Positions 21,211 through 28,794 of a DNA stretch of 64,000 bases are shown in pieces. Position 1 is the first letter of the stretch. The number at the start of each line of letters is the position of its first letter. The position numbers were made by a program, and so were the translations under genes. The stretch is from Vibrio hippocampi (GTDB lineage Bacteria; Pseudomonadota; Gammaproteobacteria; Enterobacterales; Vibrionaceae). The notes under the pieces are model-generated. The model saw only the letters and a list, made by a program, of their open reading frames with translations. It was not told the DNA's origin and made no database searches. The stretch is taken from NCBI RefSeq assembly GCF_921292975.1, contig NZ_CAKLCM010000001.1, positions 186,001 through 250,000 on the forward strand. Direction: 5' to 3'.

Positions 21211-21972
21211 GTGAAACGAGTTATTAGCTATGTAGCGGTTTTCTCAACAGTGTTTATTGGCAGTGCCATCTATCATGCTCCCGCCAACGTGGTATTAAGC
21301 TATGCTCCAGTCCCTGACTTTATTGATATTAAGGGTGTAGAGGGAACCATTTGGCAAGGTAGAGCACAGCAAGTTCAGTATGAAAACTGGTCGTTGGGAG
21401 AAGTCGGCTGGAATTTTGATTGGATGAGTGTCATCAAGCTATCGCCTGAATTTGCCCTTAGATTTGGTCGCGGGAGCGCAATGGGGCTTTCTGGCAAAGG
21501 GAATGTCGGCATCTCAACGTCAGGACCTTATGTTTCAACCGTTGTTGCTTCTATTCCGGCAGATCAAGCGATGCAATTAGCCCCTGCCTTACCTTTGCCG
21601 ATCACGGTAGGTGGTCGACTTGAACTTGCGATTAAGTCTGCGACATATCAATCGCCTTGGTGTTCTCAAGGTGAGGGCAACTTGGCATGGAATGAAGGTT
21701 TAGCGGAAACCCCGCTTGGTAGCCTGAGCTTTGGTCCAACGATGATTGATTTTGAGTGTGATCAGAGCACGATCTCGGCGACAGGTACTCAAAATAGTCC
21801 GCAAGTGATGGGTGGAATGACGGCTCAGTTGACGCCAAATCGCCAGTATCAAACTGAGGCTTGGTTTAAGCCAGGTTCACAGTTTCCTACAGGTATGAGT
21901 CAGCAACTGAGCTGGCTGGGTAATCCAGACAACCAAGGGCGTTATAGCTTTACTTATCAAGGTAAATTATAG
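21211..21972 (+). CDS. epsN: Type II secretion protein GspN (EpsN)
   Basis: A 253-residue inner-membrane-anchored periplasmic protein, the last gene of the operon. An N-terminal hydrophobic segment (about 5-22) is followed by a beta-rich domain with the GspN patterns (VEGTIWQGRAQQV and a mid-protein Cys pair near SPWCSQGEGNL and FECDQS). GspN is not needed in every type II system, and its role is unclear. It begins with GTG directly after the epsM TAA, with GAGGTA upstream, and is followed by a shared terminator. Confidence 0.95.
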   Translation: MKRVISYVAVFSTVFIGSAIYHAPANVVLSYAPVPDFIDIKGVEGTIWQGRAQQVQYENWSLGEVGWNFDWMSVIKLSPEFALRFGRGSAMGLSGKGNVGISTSGPYVSTVVASIPADQAMQLAPALPLPITVGGRLELAIKSATYQSPWCSQGEGNLAWNEGLAETPLGSLSFGPTMIDFECDQSTISATGTQNSPQVMGGMTAQLTPNRQYQTEAWFKPGSQFPTGMSQQLSWLGNPDNQGRYSFTYQGKL

Positions 21973-22041
21973 AATTATCAAAATAGCTTATAGTCAAGCT
22001 AAGCGATAGAAGACGGTAATTAACCATCGCTGGAAAACAAC

Positions 22042-22070
22042 AAAAAGGCACGAATAATCGTGCCTTTTTA
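22042..22070. terminator. Bidirectional terminator between epsN and cysQ
   Basis: AAAAAGGCACGA-ATAA-TCGTGCCTTTTTA, with A- and T-runs on both sides. It serves the convergent epsC-N operon (+) and the nudE-cysQ unit (-). Confidence 0.93.
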
Positions 22071-22090
22071 CGTGTTATATCGGCGAACTA

Positions 22091-22918
22091 CTATTGCTTG
22101 ACTAGAATTTGTGACCATGGCAAATCTTGGTCGCCAATGACAATAAAGTTGGGGTTTTCTAGTGTCTCTCTTTGGTTATAAGAGAGTGGCTCAAGCGCTG
22201 TGCTTAGAATATTTCCACCCGCCTCAGAAACAATACACTGAGTTGCCGCAGTGTCCCATTCCCCCGTAGGCCCAAGTCTCAGGTAGCAATCTACGGCACC
22301 CTCTGCGACTAAGCAGGCTTTTAATGCCGCAGAGCCAAGCGGCACAAGATCGTAATTCCAAGCATTGTTCATTCTCGCCGTGACTTGATTGATGTTCTGG
22401 CGGCGACTAATGGCAATAGAGATAGCCTGTTGCTCACTCTCATGTTGGTGAATATTGATGCGATAGCTTTCATTTAAGTCTGGAATTTTCCACGCGCCTT
22501 TGCCGTGGTAAGCGTAGTAAGTCACGCCAGAAACTGGCGCGTAAACAACGCCCATAATCGGTCTATTGTCGCGAACTAACGCTATAATAGTGGCAAAGTC
22601 ACCACTGCGAGCAATGAATTCTTGGGTGCCATCAAGGGGATCGACCAACCAATATTCACTCCATTGAGTGCGTTTATCTAGACTAATATCTGCGGCTTCT
22701 TCGGAAAGGATAGGAATATCGGGAGTCAACTGAGAAAGCTGTTCCATTATCAGTTTATGAGCCGCTAAATCGGCGCTAGTCACCGGTGTCTCATCCGCTT
22801 TAATAAACTCTTCGTACTGCTTATTCTCGTAGATATCGAGAATTAATTGACCCGCTGAACGAGCGATGTCGATGACATTAGGCAGTAGATGAGAGAAGTC
22901 TTTTTGCAATGCACTCAT
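22091..22918 (-). CDS. cysQ: 3'(2'),5'-bisphosphate nucleotidase CysQ
   Basis: A 275-residue Mg2+-dependent phosphatase that removes the 3'-phosphate from PAP and PAPS, keeping sulfate assimilation from stalling. Inositol-phosphatase family motifs: SEEAA (metal-binding Glu, residues 72-76) and DPLDGTQEF (residues 93-101), plus GEWDTAA near the C-terminus. I use the ATG at 22918, which gives an ATGA overlap with the nudE stop; the longer frame upstream lies entirely within nudE. It is downstream of nudE on the same strand. Confidence 0.96.
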   Translation of the reverse strand: MSALQKDFSHLLPNVIDIARSAGQLILDIYENKQYEEFIKADETPVTSADLAAHKLIMEQLSQLTPDIPILSEEAADISLDKRTQWSEYWLVDPLDGTQEFIARSGDFATIIALVRDNRPIMGVVYAPVSGVTYYAYHGKGAWKIPDLNESYRINIHQHESEQQAISIAISRRQNINQVTARMNNAWNYDLVPLGSAALKACLVAEGAVDCYLRLGPTGEWDTAATQCIVSEAGGNILSTALEPLSYNQRETLENPNFIVIGDQDLPWSQILVKQ

Positions 22919-23478
22919 AGTGATAGCCCCAATTGCGTTTTGATTCGTAAGGTAAGCAATAGAGCGGTGATACATCGCGCTTCGCAGAAATCAAGGTGTG
23001 TTAGCAGTTCTTCGGCTTGAGCCAATGGCCACTTTACCATTTCGAGTGGCTCAGGTTCATCACCTTGCAGCACTTCAGGATATAGGTCTTGAGCAACAAA
23101 CAGCGCCATTTTGCTTGAGAAGTACGAAGGGGCAAGAACCACATCTTTGAGACGAGTTAGCTTATGTGCGCCAAAGCCGATTTCTTCTTTTAGCTCTCGG
23201 TTAGCCGCTTGCTCAGGCTCTTCACCGAGATCAACAAGCCCTTTGGGAAAGCCTAATTCATATCTTTCAGTACCAGCAGCATACTCTCTGACTAATAGAA
23301 TATCACCGTCTTGAGTAATGGGAACCATCATAACCGCGCTTCGACCACTGGGCTTCATGCGTTCGTATGTGCGTTTTTCACCGTTAGAGAATTCGAGGTC
23401 TAGGGCTTCGATTTTAAATAGCCTAGACTCGGCGACCGTACTTTTAGTTAATATTGTCGGCCCTTTCTTAGGTGGCAT
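22915..23478 (-). CDS. nudE: ADP compounds hydrolase NudE (Nudix family)
   Basis: A 187-residue Nudix hydrolase acting on ADP-ribose, NADH and diadenosine polyphosphates. The Nudix box spans residues 80-102 (G-x5-E-x7-RELKEEIGF) with all metal-binding glutamates present. The ATG at 23478 is preceded by AAGGAGGGAAC; a longer frame upstream has no such signal. It is coupled to cysQ by a 4-bp ATGA overlap, the same pairing seen in other Vibrio and in enterics. Confidence 0.95.
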   Translation of the reverse strand: MPPKKGPTILTKSTVAESRLFKIEALDLEFSNGEKRTYERMKPSGRSAVMMVPITQDGDILLVREYAAGTERYELGFPKGLVDLGEEPEQAANRELKEEIGFGAHKLTRLKDVVLAPSYFSSKMALFVAQDLYPEVLQGDEPEPLEMVKWPLAQAEELLTHLDFCEARCITALLLTLRIKTQLGLSL

Positions 23479-23584
23479 GTGTTCCCTCCTTGCACTGGCA
23501 TTGTTGTGGCGTATAGCAACAGAGCGATGTACTCGGTAGTGCAAGACTCTGCTGCGACCACGTCTAATCTATCAGATAGGATGT

Positions 23585-24172
23585 TTAGTAGTAAGAGTGT
23601 TCACCACGGTCATGTTCCGTCATATCGCGAACGGCGGTGAGTTCTCCGGAGAACTCTTCTAGAAGTTGTTTCTCAATCCCTTCTTTTAGAGTCACATCCA
23701 CCATAGAACAACCATTACAACCACCACCGAATTGTACAATCGCGATCCCCTCTGGAGTAATTTCCATCAGGCTTACATGACCACCATGACCAGCAAGTTG
23801 TGGGTTAACTTGAGTTTGAATTGAGTATTCAACACGCTCCATCAAAGAAGCATCATCAGACACTTTACGCATTTTTGCGTTTGGCGCTTTCAGGGTAAGT
23901 TGAGAGCCCATTTTATCGGTGACGAAATCAATTTCAGCTTCATCTAAAAACGGCAGTGATAACTCATCGACATAAGCAGACAGCAGGTCGTAAGTGAATA
24001 CGGTATCAGTCGCTTCTACCGCTTCCGGTGGGCAGTAAGACACACCACATTCCGCATTTTGAGTACCTGGGTTGACCACAAAAACACGAATATTAGTGCC
24101 TTCAGGTTGTTGAGCTAAAAGTTTTGAAAAGTGGCTTTGAGCACTTTCTGTAATTGTAATAGGATTTGACAC
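23585..24172 (-). CDS. nfuA: Fe-S biogenesis protein NfuA
   Basis: A 195-residue Fe-S carrier that accepts a [4Fe-4S] cluster and delivers it to client enzymes, especially under oxidative stress or iron limitation. It has an N-terminal A-type-like domain ([16 protein letters not shown]) and a C-terminal Nfu domain with the cluster-binding CxxC at Cys152/Cys155 ([12 protein letters not shown]). It ends in HDRGEHSYY like E. coli NfuA. The start is taken as GTG ([11 protein letters not shown]) with AGG eight bases upstream; the frame is open further but the family begins here. Confidence 0.97.
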   Translation of the reverse strand: MSNPITITESAQSHFSKLLAQQPEGTNIRVFVVNPGTQNAECGVSYCPPEAVEATDTVFTYDLLSAYVDELSLPFLDEAEIDFVTDKMGSQLTLKAPNAKMRKVSDDASLMERVEYSIQTQVNPQLAGHGGHVSLMEITPEGIAIVQFGGGCNGCSMVDVTLKEGIEKQLLEEFSGELTAVRDMTEHDRGEHSYY

Positions 24173-24313
24173 GACGAATACCTGAGTAAAGTTGTGGGTT
24201 ATTGCAGCCATTCTACTCCTTGTCGCCTTGGTAACACAAAGTTTATTTTCTTATCGCTAAGACGCATTACTTATTTAGCAAATAGAGCATGGATACCCAA
24301 TTAAGCTAATCGG

Positions 24314-25027
24314 CTACTTTGGAGTGCGGCATAAACAGTAAATATCGATTTTTTTCACGCCCACTTCAAGTAATAATTCACTTAAATGTCGCACAGTCGC
24401 CCCGGTTGTGACGACATCATCAATAATGGCGACCTCCGTTACTTGGGGCGGTTGGTAAAGAGAAAACGCGTTGCGGACATTGAGCAGTCGAGCTTGTCTA
24501 TTGAGGCTCTTTTGTGCTGGGGTATGACGATGTTTGCGGAATGTCTTAGTATGAATAGCGATGCTCGGTTCGAGAGCTTGCAGTTGGTAAGCCATTGTTT
24601 CGCTAAGATTAAAGCCGCGCCAAAGTTGCTTGTGCCAGAGCATGGGGACGGTGATCAAGTGATTGCATGATTGAGGGATCGCTTGATGTAATAGGCTCAT
24701 AAGGGGCGCAAGCAAGCTAAGTTGCTTGGCGATTTTGATCTTATGTATTAAAGGTGACAAAGGGTAGACGTAATCGGCAGCACAATATAAGTTGCTCCAT
24801 GGGGGAGGGTTTACGAGGCAGAGTCCACAAACCAGACCGGCTCCTTGCATCTGCAACCCACAACGTGAACAGCGAGGTTGAGGGGCAAAGTAGCGTTGGC
24901 AAGTTTCGCACCAAAGAGGGTGGCGAAAGGTGGGCTTCATCTCTAACCCGCAGATGTGACAGAGTTTAGGTATCAGCATGTTGAATGGCAGGGTCCAAAA
25001 CAGACGTTGAGTAACCGATAGAATCAC
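24314..25027 (-). CDS. comF: ComF/GntX-family phosphoribosyltransferase-like protein
   Basis: About 237 residues. N-terminal zinc-ribbon-like cysteines (CHICG, CETC, CSRCG, CGLC) are followed by a phosphoribosyltransferase-type domain with the PRPP loop IIDDVVTTGATV near residue 210. ComF relatives assist DNA uptake in naturally competent bacteria (including Vibrio), and the E. coli homologue GntX (YhgH) is needed to use DNA as a carbon source. The start is uncertain: GTG at 25027 is used here, ATG at 24979 is an alternative, and neither has a clear ribosome-binding site. It is divergent from bioH, with only about 40 bp between starts. Confidence 0.85.
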   Translation of the reverse strand: MILSVTQRLFWTLPFNMLIPKLCHICGLEMKPTFRHPLWCETCQRYFAPQPRCSRCGLQMQGAGLVCGLCLVNPPPWSNLYCAADYVYPLSPLIHKIKIAKQLSLLAPLMSLLHQAIPQSCNHLITVPMLWHKQLWRGFNLSETMAYQLQALEPSIAIHTKTFRKHRHTPAQKSLNRQARLLNVRNAFSLYQPPQVTEVAIIDDVVTTGATVRHLSELLLEVGVKKIDIYCLCRTPK

Positions 25028-25069
25028 ACGGATAACAAATAAATTAGTCGGATTTTTGTAGGAGTGAAC

Positions 25070-25843
25070 GTGACGCAATCGACAGAACTATATTGGCAAG
25101 CCCAAGGTGAGGGACCAGATCTCGTGTTACTACACGGCTGGGGAATGAATGGTGCGGTCTGGCAAAATTGCATTGATCAGCTCGCTCAGCATTTTAGGGT
25201 GCATTGTGTCGATTTACCCGGCTACGGATTCAGTCATCAAGTCGATTGTGACTCGATGGAGGCGCTCACCGATAGACTGTTGAAACAAGCGCCAAGTCAG
25301 GCGATATGGCTTGGCTGGTCTTTGGGTGGCTTGATTGCGACTCGTATCGCGCAACAGGCTCCGCAACGAGTGACTCGGTTAGTGACCTTAGCCAGTTCTC
25401 CAAAATTCTCTGAGGGAGAACAATGGCGAGGCATCAAAAAGCAGGTACTGGCTAACTTTACTCAACAACTTGTCGAAGATTTTTCCCTCACCATCGAGCG
25501 CTTTATGGCTCTACAAGCGATGGGCAGTCCCAGCGCACGACAGGATATCAAGTGCTTAAAACAGGCGGTTTTATCCCGACCAGCCCCCAATTTTTCTGCG
25601 CTGGCATTAGGGTTAAAGTGGCTTGATGAAATGGATTTAAGACCTGCGCTGTCGCAATTAACGGTGCCCGTTCATCGTTGGTATGGCAGGCTTGATGGGT
25701 TGGTGCCGGTCAAAATCACTCAGACGCTACAGCAGACGACTCAGGGACACGATAGCTTTATCTTCCAACAATCTTCTCACGCGCCATTCATTACCGAACA
25801 AGAGGGGTTTATTTCGCAAGTCATCCGTTTGCTTGATGCATAG
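25070..25843 (+). CDS. bioH: Pimeloyl-ACP methyl ester carboxylesterase BioH
   Basis: A 257-residue alpha/beta hydrolase that cleaves the methyl ester of pimeloyl-ACP methyl ester, ending the BioC/BioH route to the biotin precursor. Motifs: oxyanion region LLHGWGMN, nucleophile elbow GWSLGG with Ser84, Asp in the RLDGLVP segment and His in SSHAPFI, all aligning with E. coli BioH. The GTG at 25070 sits five bases after AGGAG; a GTG two codons earlier overlaps that site. The last codons and stop lie inside the first unit of a 17-bp tandem repeat. Confidence 0.95.
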   Translation: MTQSTELYWQAQGEGPDLVLLHGWGMNGAVWQNCIDQLAQHFRVHCVDLPGYGFSHQVDCDSMEALTDRLLKQAPSQAIWLGWSLGGLIATRIAQQAPQRVTRLVTLASSPKFSEGEQWRGIKKQVLANFTQQLVEDFSLTIERFMALQAMGSPSARQDIKCLKQAVLSRPAPNFSALALGLKWLDEMDLRPALSQLTVPVHRWYGRLDGLVPVKITQTLQQTTQGHDSFIFQQSSHAPFITEQEGFISQVIRLLDA

Positions 25844-25912
25844 ATTTGCTTGATGCATAGATTTTCTTGAGACATAGATCGGTTCGATACATAGATCTGC
25901 TAGGGACATAGC
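25828..25912 (+). repeat. Five tandem 17-bp repeats overlapping the bioH stop codon
   Basis: Units of TTTGCTTGATGCATAGA: the first two are identical, and the next three diverge progressively but stay exactly 17 bp (25828-25844, 25845-25861, 25862-25878, 25879-25895, 25896-25912). Unit 1 supplies the last three codons and the TAG stop of bioH, so the array probably grew by duplicating the gene's own 3' end. Confidence 0.9.
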
Positions 25913-26060
25913 TGCGCAGGTGGTTATTTTTCAAACAAAACCATAAAGAACAACACATAATCGCCGATACAGAGTGGGTAATTAACGCGACGTTCTTCGC
26001 CTAGAAAGTGCAGCGTTAATTAGTATAAGCGCAATTCACTCATACAGAGGAGAGTGATGG

Positions 26061-26507
26061 ATGATCGTTTCACCAAACAGCGTGGGTGCGCCTGTTATTG
26101 CTCCGACCGTCAATCCGCAAACGGAACAAGTTGCTCGAGAGAATCGAGTAAAAGAGCCGGTAGTGCCTGCGGTAGAACTGGCGAGAAGCAATGCAGAGCG
26201 TCGCCTCAATGCTGATGAAAAACGTCGTCGTCGCAACGCCTGGGACCCTGCAGAGCACCCAGATTATGAAGCGGATGAACAGGAAAAACCTGACGATCCG
26301 CTGGAACGATTGTTCTCTCTACTGTCGCTCAATAATTACAGTGCCAGTCAGGGGAAAGGTTATGCGATGCGGTTTCGCCTGCCTAAGAAAATAATGCAGG
26401 CTGCGATATTAAAAGGAAAAATGGCTAAACGCCGAACGGTGATTCGTTACCACTATGGTCATAGTGTTGCACCGAATACACCCTCCGATATTATCGCTGT
26501 TACCTAA
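26061..26507 (+). CDS. Conserved-looking hypothetical protein, 148 residues
   Basis: A small protein I do not recognise. The N-terminal third is low-complexity and Pro/Val rich (APVIAPTVNPQTEQ); the middle has a very basic patch (ADEKRRRRNAWDP) followed by an acidic stretch (HPDYEADEQEKPDD); the C-terminal 60 residues look folded, with RFRLPKKIMQAAI and a basic RRTVIRYHYGHS. No signal peptide or membrane helix. AGAGGAGA precedes the ATG by about eight bases and a clean terminator follows, so it is probably a real single-gene unit. Nucleic-acid or partner binding would fit the charge pattern but is only a guess. Confidence 0.7.
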   Translation: MIVSPNSVGAPVIAPTVNPQTEQVARENRVKEPVVPAVELARSNAERRLNADEKRRRRNAWDPAEHPDYEADEQEKPDDPLERLFSLLSLNNYSASQGKGYAMRFRLPKKIMQAAILKGKMAKRRTVIRYHYGHSVAPNTPSDIIAVT

Positions 26508-26537
26508 ACAAAAAGAGCGCATCCGCGCTCTTTTTTC
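26508..26537. terminator. Bidirectional terminator between the hypothetical gene and cpdB
   Basis: AAAAAGAGCGC-ATCC-GCGCTCTTTTTT with A- and T-runs on both sides, between convergent genes. Confidence 0.93.
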
Positions 26538-26570
26538 TTTTAGCCAGTTTAGTTGGTTGATCTAGCTTAG

Positions 26571-28532
26571 TTATTTTTGCAGATCGATGCGATACAGAGC
26601 AAACCCTACCTCGTCGCTTCCGACTTTAGTCATAGGGTACTGACCTTTATCGGCAATAAATTGCGCCGCTTTCTCTGAAGGTGCGGTTTCGAACTGGATA
26701 TCGAGCTGTACGTCTGACTGGATAGGTGAAAAACGCCAGTTGTTGTCGGCACTTGGTGTCACTTGCCCTTTTTCTTTGCTGACCTTAGAGATGTAATTCG
26801 CGACAACGCTGCGGTTTTCATCCGGTGAATCAAAGGCGATAAACTCACTGCCCGTGCCTGGGAATTTATTACTGTAGGCGCGGTAGTTGTTGGTTGCAAC
26901 GACAAAGGTCTGTTTGAGGTCAAGGGGTTTACCTTGGTAGCTTAATGCGCGGATACGTTCGCTGTCTTTGTTGATCAGCTTACAATCACTGTCGTAACGT
27001 GCAGGTTGCGTTACATCGATTTGGTAGTTGACGCCATCCATCACATCAAAGTTATAGGTGCGGAAGCTATCCCAGTTAATCAATGATTGTGTCTTGGTTG
27101 AGCTAGGATCAATTTGATTGAACTGACCCGCAGAACACTCTAGCCACTCTTTGACCTCATTGCCGCTCATTTTAAGGGCGACGAGGGTATTCGGATAGAG
27201 ATAAAGGTCAGCGGCGTTGCGGAAGGTCAATTGACCCGCTTCTACCTCAGTAAAGTTGGCTGGATCATTCTTACGACCGCCTGCCTTAAATGGTGCAGCG
27301 GCAGACAGTACTGGCAAGCCATCCAGATCAGGATCCCCTTGAATCATAGTTTCGACGTAGTCTTTCTGTGCTAGGTTGACGATCTGTATGGTTGGGTCAT
27401 CTTGCACTAGCGCGAGGAAGCTGTACATGACATCGCTTGCCTTACCAATGGGTTGGTTCACGAATTCGCGAGTTGCGTCATGATCGCCCTTGACTGCTTC
27501 AACAATATTTTTGTCCGCATCAACCAGTGGTTTCTTATTGGCGGTGTCGAAGATAGGTCTTGCCTCTGTCTGAGCGTCAATCACCTTCCACTGACCCGCT
27601 TGCTTCTCAAGCACGAGATCCATAACACCGACATGACTACCCCAGCGTCCCGGCATAACCGCGGCAACGCCATTAATGGTGCCTTTTTGATTGTCGACAC
27701 CTTGAATATTATCAAAGCCTTTACCTGGGAAAACGGCATGAGAGTGACCAAACGCGATAGCGTCGATCCCCGCGACTTCAGATAGATAGTAGGTAGAATT
27801 TTCAGCGCCAGCTTTGTAAGGGTCACTTGATACGCCAGAGTGAGGGATGGCGATGATGATGTCCGCGCCTTGCTTTTTCATCTCAGGAACCAGTGTCTCC
27901 GCGGTGTCCTTAATGTCTTTTGCGAAGACTTTACCTTCTAAGTTTTTCTTATCCCAAACCATAATTTGCGGTGGGACAAAGCCAATATAGCCCACTTTGA
28001 TTTCTTGTTGCTGACCCTCGCTGTCGGTAAAGCGATGGCTTTTGATTAGGTAGGGTTTGAAATAGTGCTCTCCGGTTTTTTGGTCGAACACATTGGCACT
28101 GATATAAGGGAAGTTCGCCCCTTGAATCGAGTTAGCTAGGAACTCAAGACCATAGTTAAATTCATGGTTACCAATATTACCGACGTCGTAGCCCAGTTGA
28201 TTCATCGCTTTATACACTGGGTGAACTTCGCCAACTTTGACGCCTTTTGACGCCATATAGTCACCCATCGGGCTGCCTTGGATAAGGTCGCCATTATCAA
28301 CTAGCACACTGTTGGTCACTTCGTTGCGCGCTTGCTTAACCAGAGTCGCAGCACGACTTAAGCCTATCTTTTGTGACGGCTTGTCTTTGTAGTAGTCGTA
28401 ATCCATGACATTGGTGTGGATATCCGTGGTTTCAATAATACGGAGTTTGATTTCATCAGCCATGGCAGGACCCGCTATGGCTAGCATGCCACTGAGAACA
28501 GCAAGTGAGAGTGATTTTGGCGTTGGATTCAT
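26571..28532 (-). CDS. cpdB: Periplasmic 2',3'-cyclic-nucleotide 2'-phosphodiesterase / 3'-nucleotidase
   Basis: A 653-residue exported enzyme that opens 2',3'-cyclic nucleotides and dephosphorylates 3'-nucleotides so nucleosides can be imported. The signal peptide is residues 1-25 (cut after AMA). The N-terminal metallophosphatase domain has the dimetal motifs TTDIHTN (Asp37, His39), DNGD (79-82) and GNHEFNYG (121-128), with His motifs further on ([14 protein letters not shown]). The C-terminal 5'-nucleotidase domain contains the [14 protein letters not shown] substrate loop. It has its own terminators on both sides. Confidence 0.97.
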   Translation of the reverse strand: MNPTPKSLSLAVLSGMLAIAGPAMADEIKLRIIETTDIHTNVMDYDYYKDKPSQKIGLSRAATLVKQARNEVTNSVLVDNGDLIQGSPMGDYMASKGVKVGEVHPVYKAMNQLGYDVGNIGNHEFNYGLEFLANSIQGANFPYISANVFDQKTGEHYFKPYLIKSHRFTDSEGQQQEIKVGYIGFVPPQIMVWDKKNLEGKVFAKDIKDTAETLVPEMKKQGADIIIAIPHSGVSSDPYKAGAENSTYYLSEVAGIDAIAFGHSHAVFPGKGFDNIQGVDNQKGTINGVAAVMPGRWGSHVGVMDLVLEKQAGQWKVIDAQTEARPIFDTANKKPLVDADKNIVEAVKGDHDATREFVNQPIGKASDVMYSFLALVQDDPTIQIVNLAQKDYVETMIQGDPDLDGLPVLSAAAPFKAGGRKNDPANFTEVEAGQLTFRNAADLYLYPNTLVALKMSGNEVKEWLECSAGQFNQIDPSSTKTQSLINWDSFRTYNFDVMDGVNYQIDVTQPARYDSDCKLINKDSERIRALSYQGKPLDLKQTFVVATNNYRAYSNKFPGTGSEFIAFDSPDENRSVVANYISKVSKEKGQVTPSADNNWRFSPIQSDVQLDIQFETAPSEKAAQFIADKGQYPMTKVGSDEVGFALYRIDLQK

Positions 28533-28660
28533 TGAGGTGCCCTTTAGTTTAGTATCAGGTTAAAGGTGACTAAATCGTGCTAAGTATAACCATTGGTAGA
28601 GTACACAGGATTTCATGTGCAAAAAAATGTGATGCTAATGGAAACTATTGAATAGTCAAA

Positions 28661-28701
28661 ATAAAGCCTCCAACAATATTGGTGATTGTAGGAGGCTTTA
28701 T
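28661..28701 (-). terminator. Intrinsic terminator after tex
   Basis: On the minus strand: AAAGCCTCC, an inner ACAAT/ATTGT stem, GGAGGCTTT, then ATTTTG. It lies about 95 bp beyond the tex stop. A 10-bp direct repeat (GGTTCTATGC) lies between the stop and the hairpin. Confidence 0.8.
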
Positions 28702-28794
28702 AATGCTCTTGTTTCAAGAAACTTGTAGGTTCTATGCGAATGGTTCTATGCCGATGGCTCTAAACCGTTAGCGCTAAAGCGACAAGTTCAGTGG

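Noticed and set aside
25727..25912. Frame on the minus strand through the 17-bp repeats, and the repeats as a CRISPR array
   Set aside because: The frame is a product of the repeats. The repeats are directly adjacent with no spacers and no cas genes nearby.
28561..28650. Possible CRP site upstream of cpdB (TGTGATGCTAATG)
   Set aside because: Only one half-site matches; the second half is too divergent to call.
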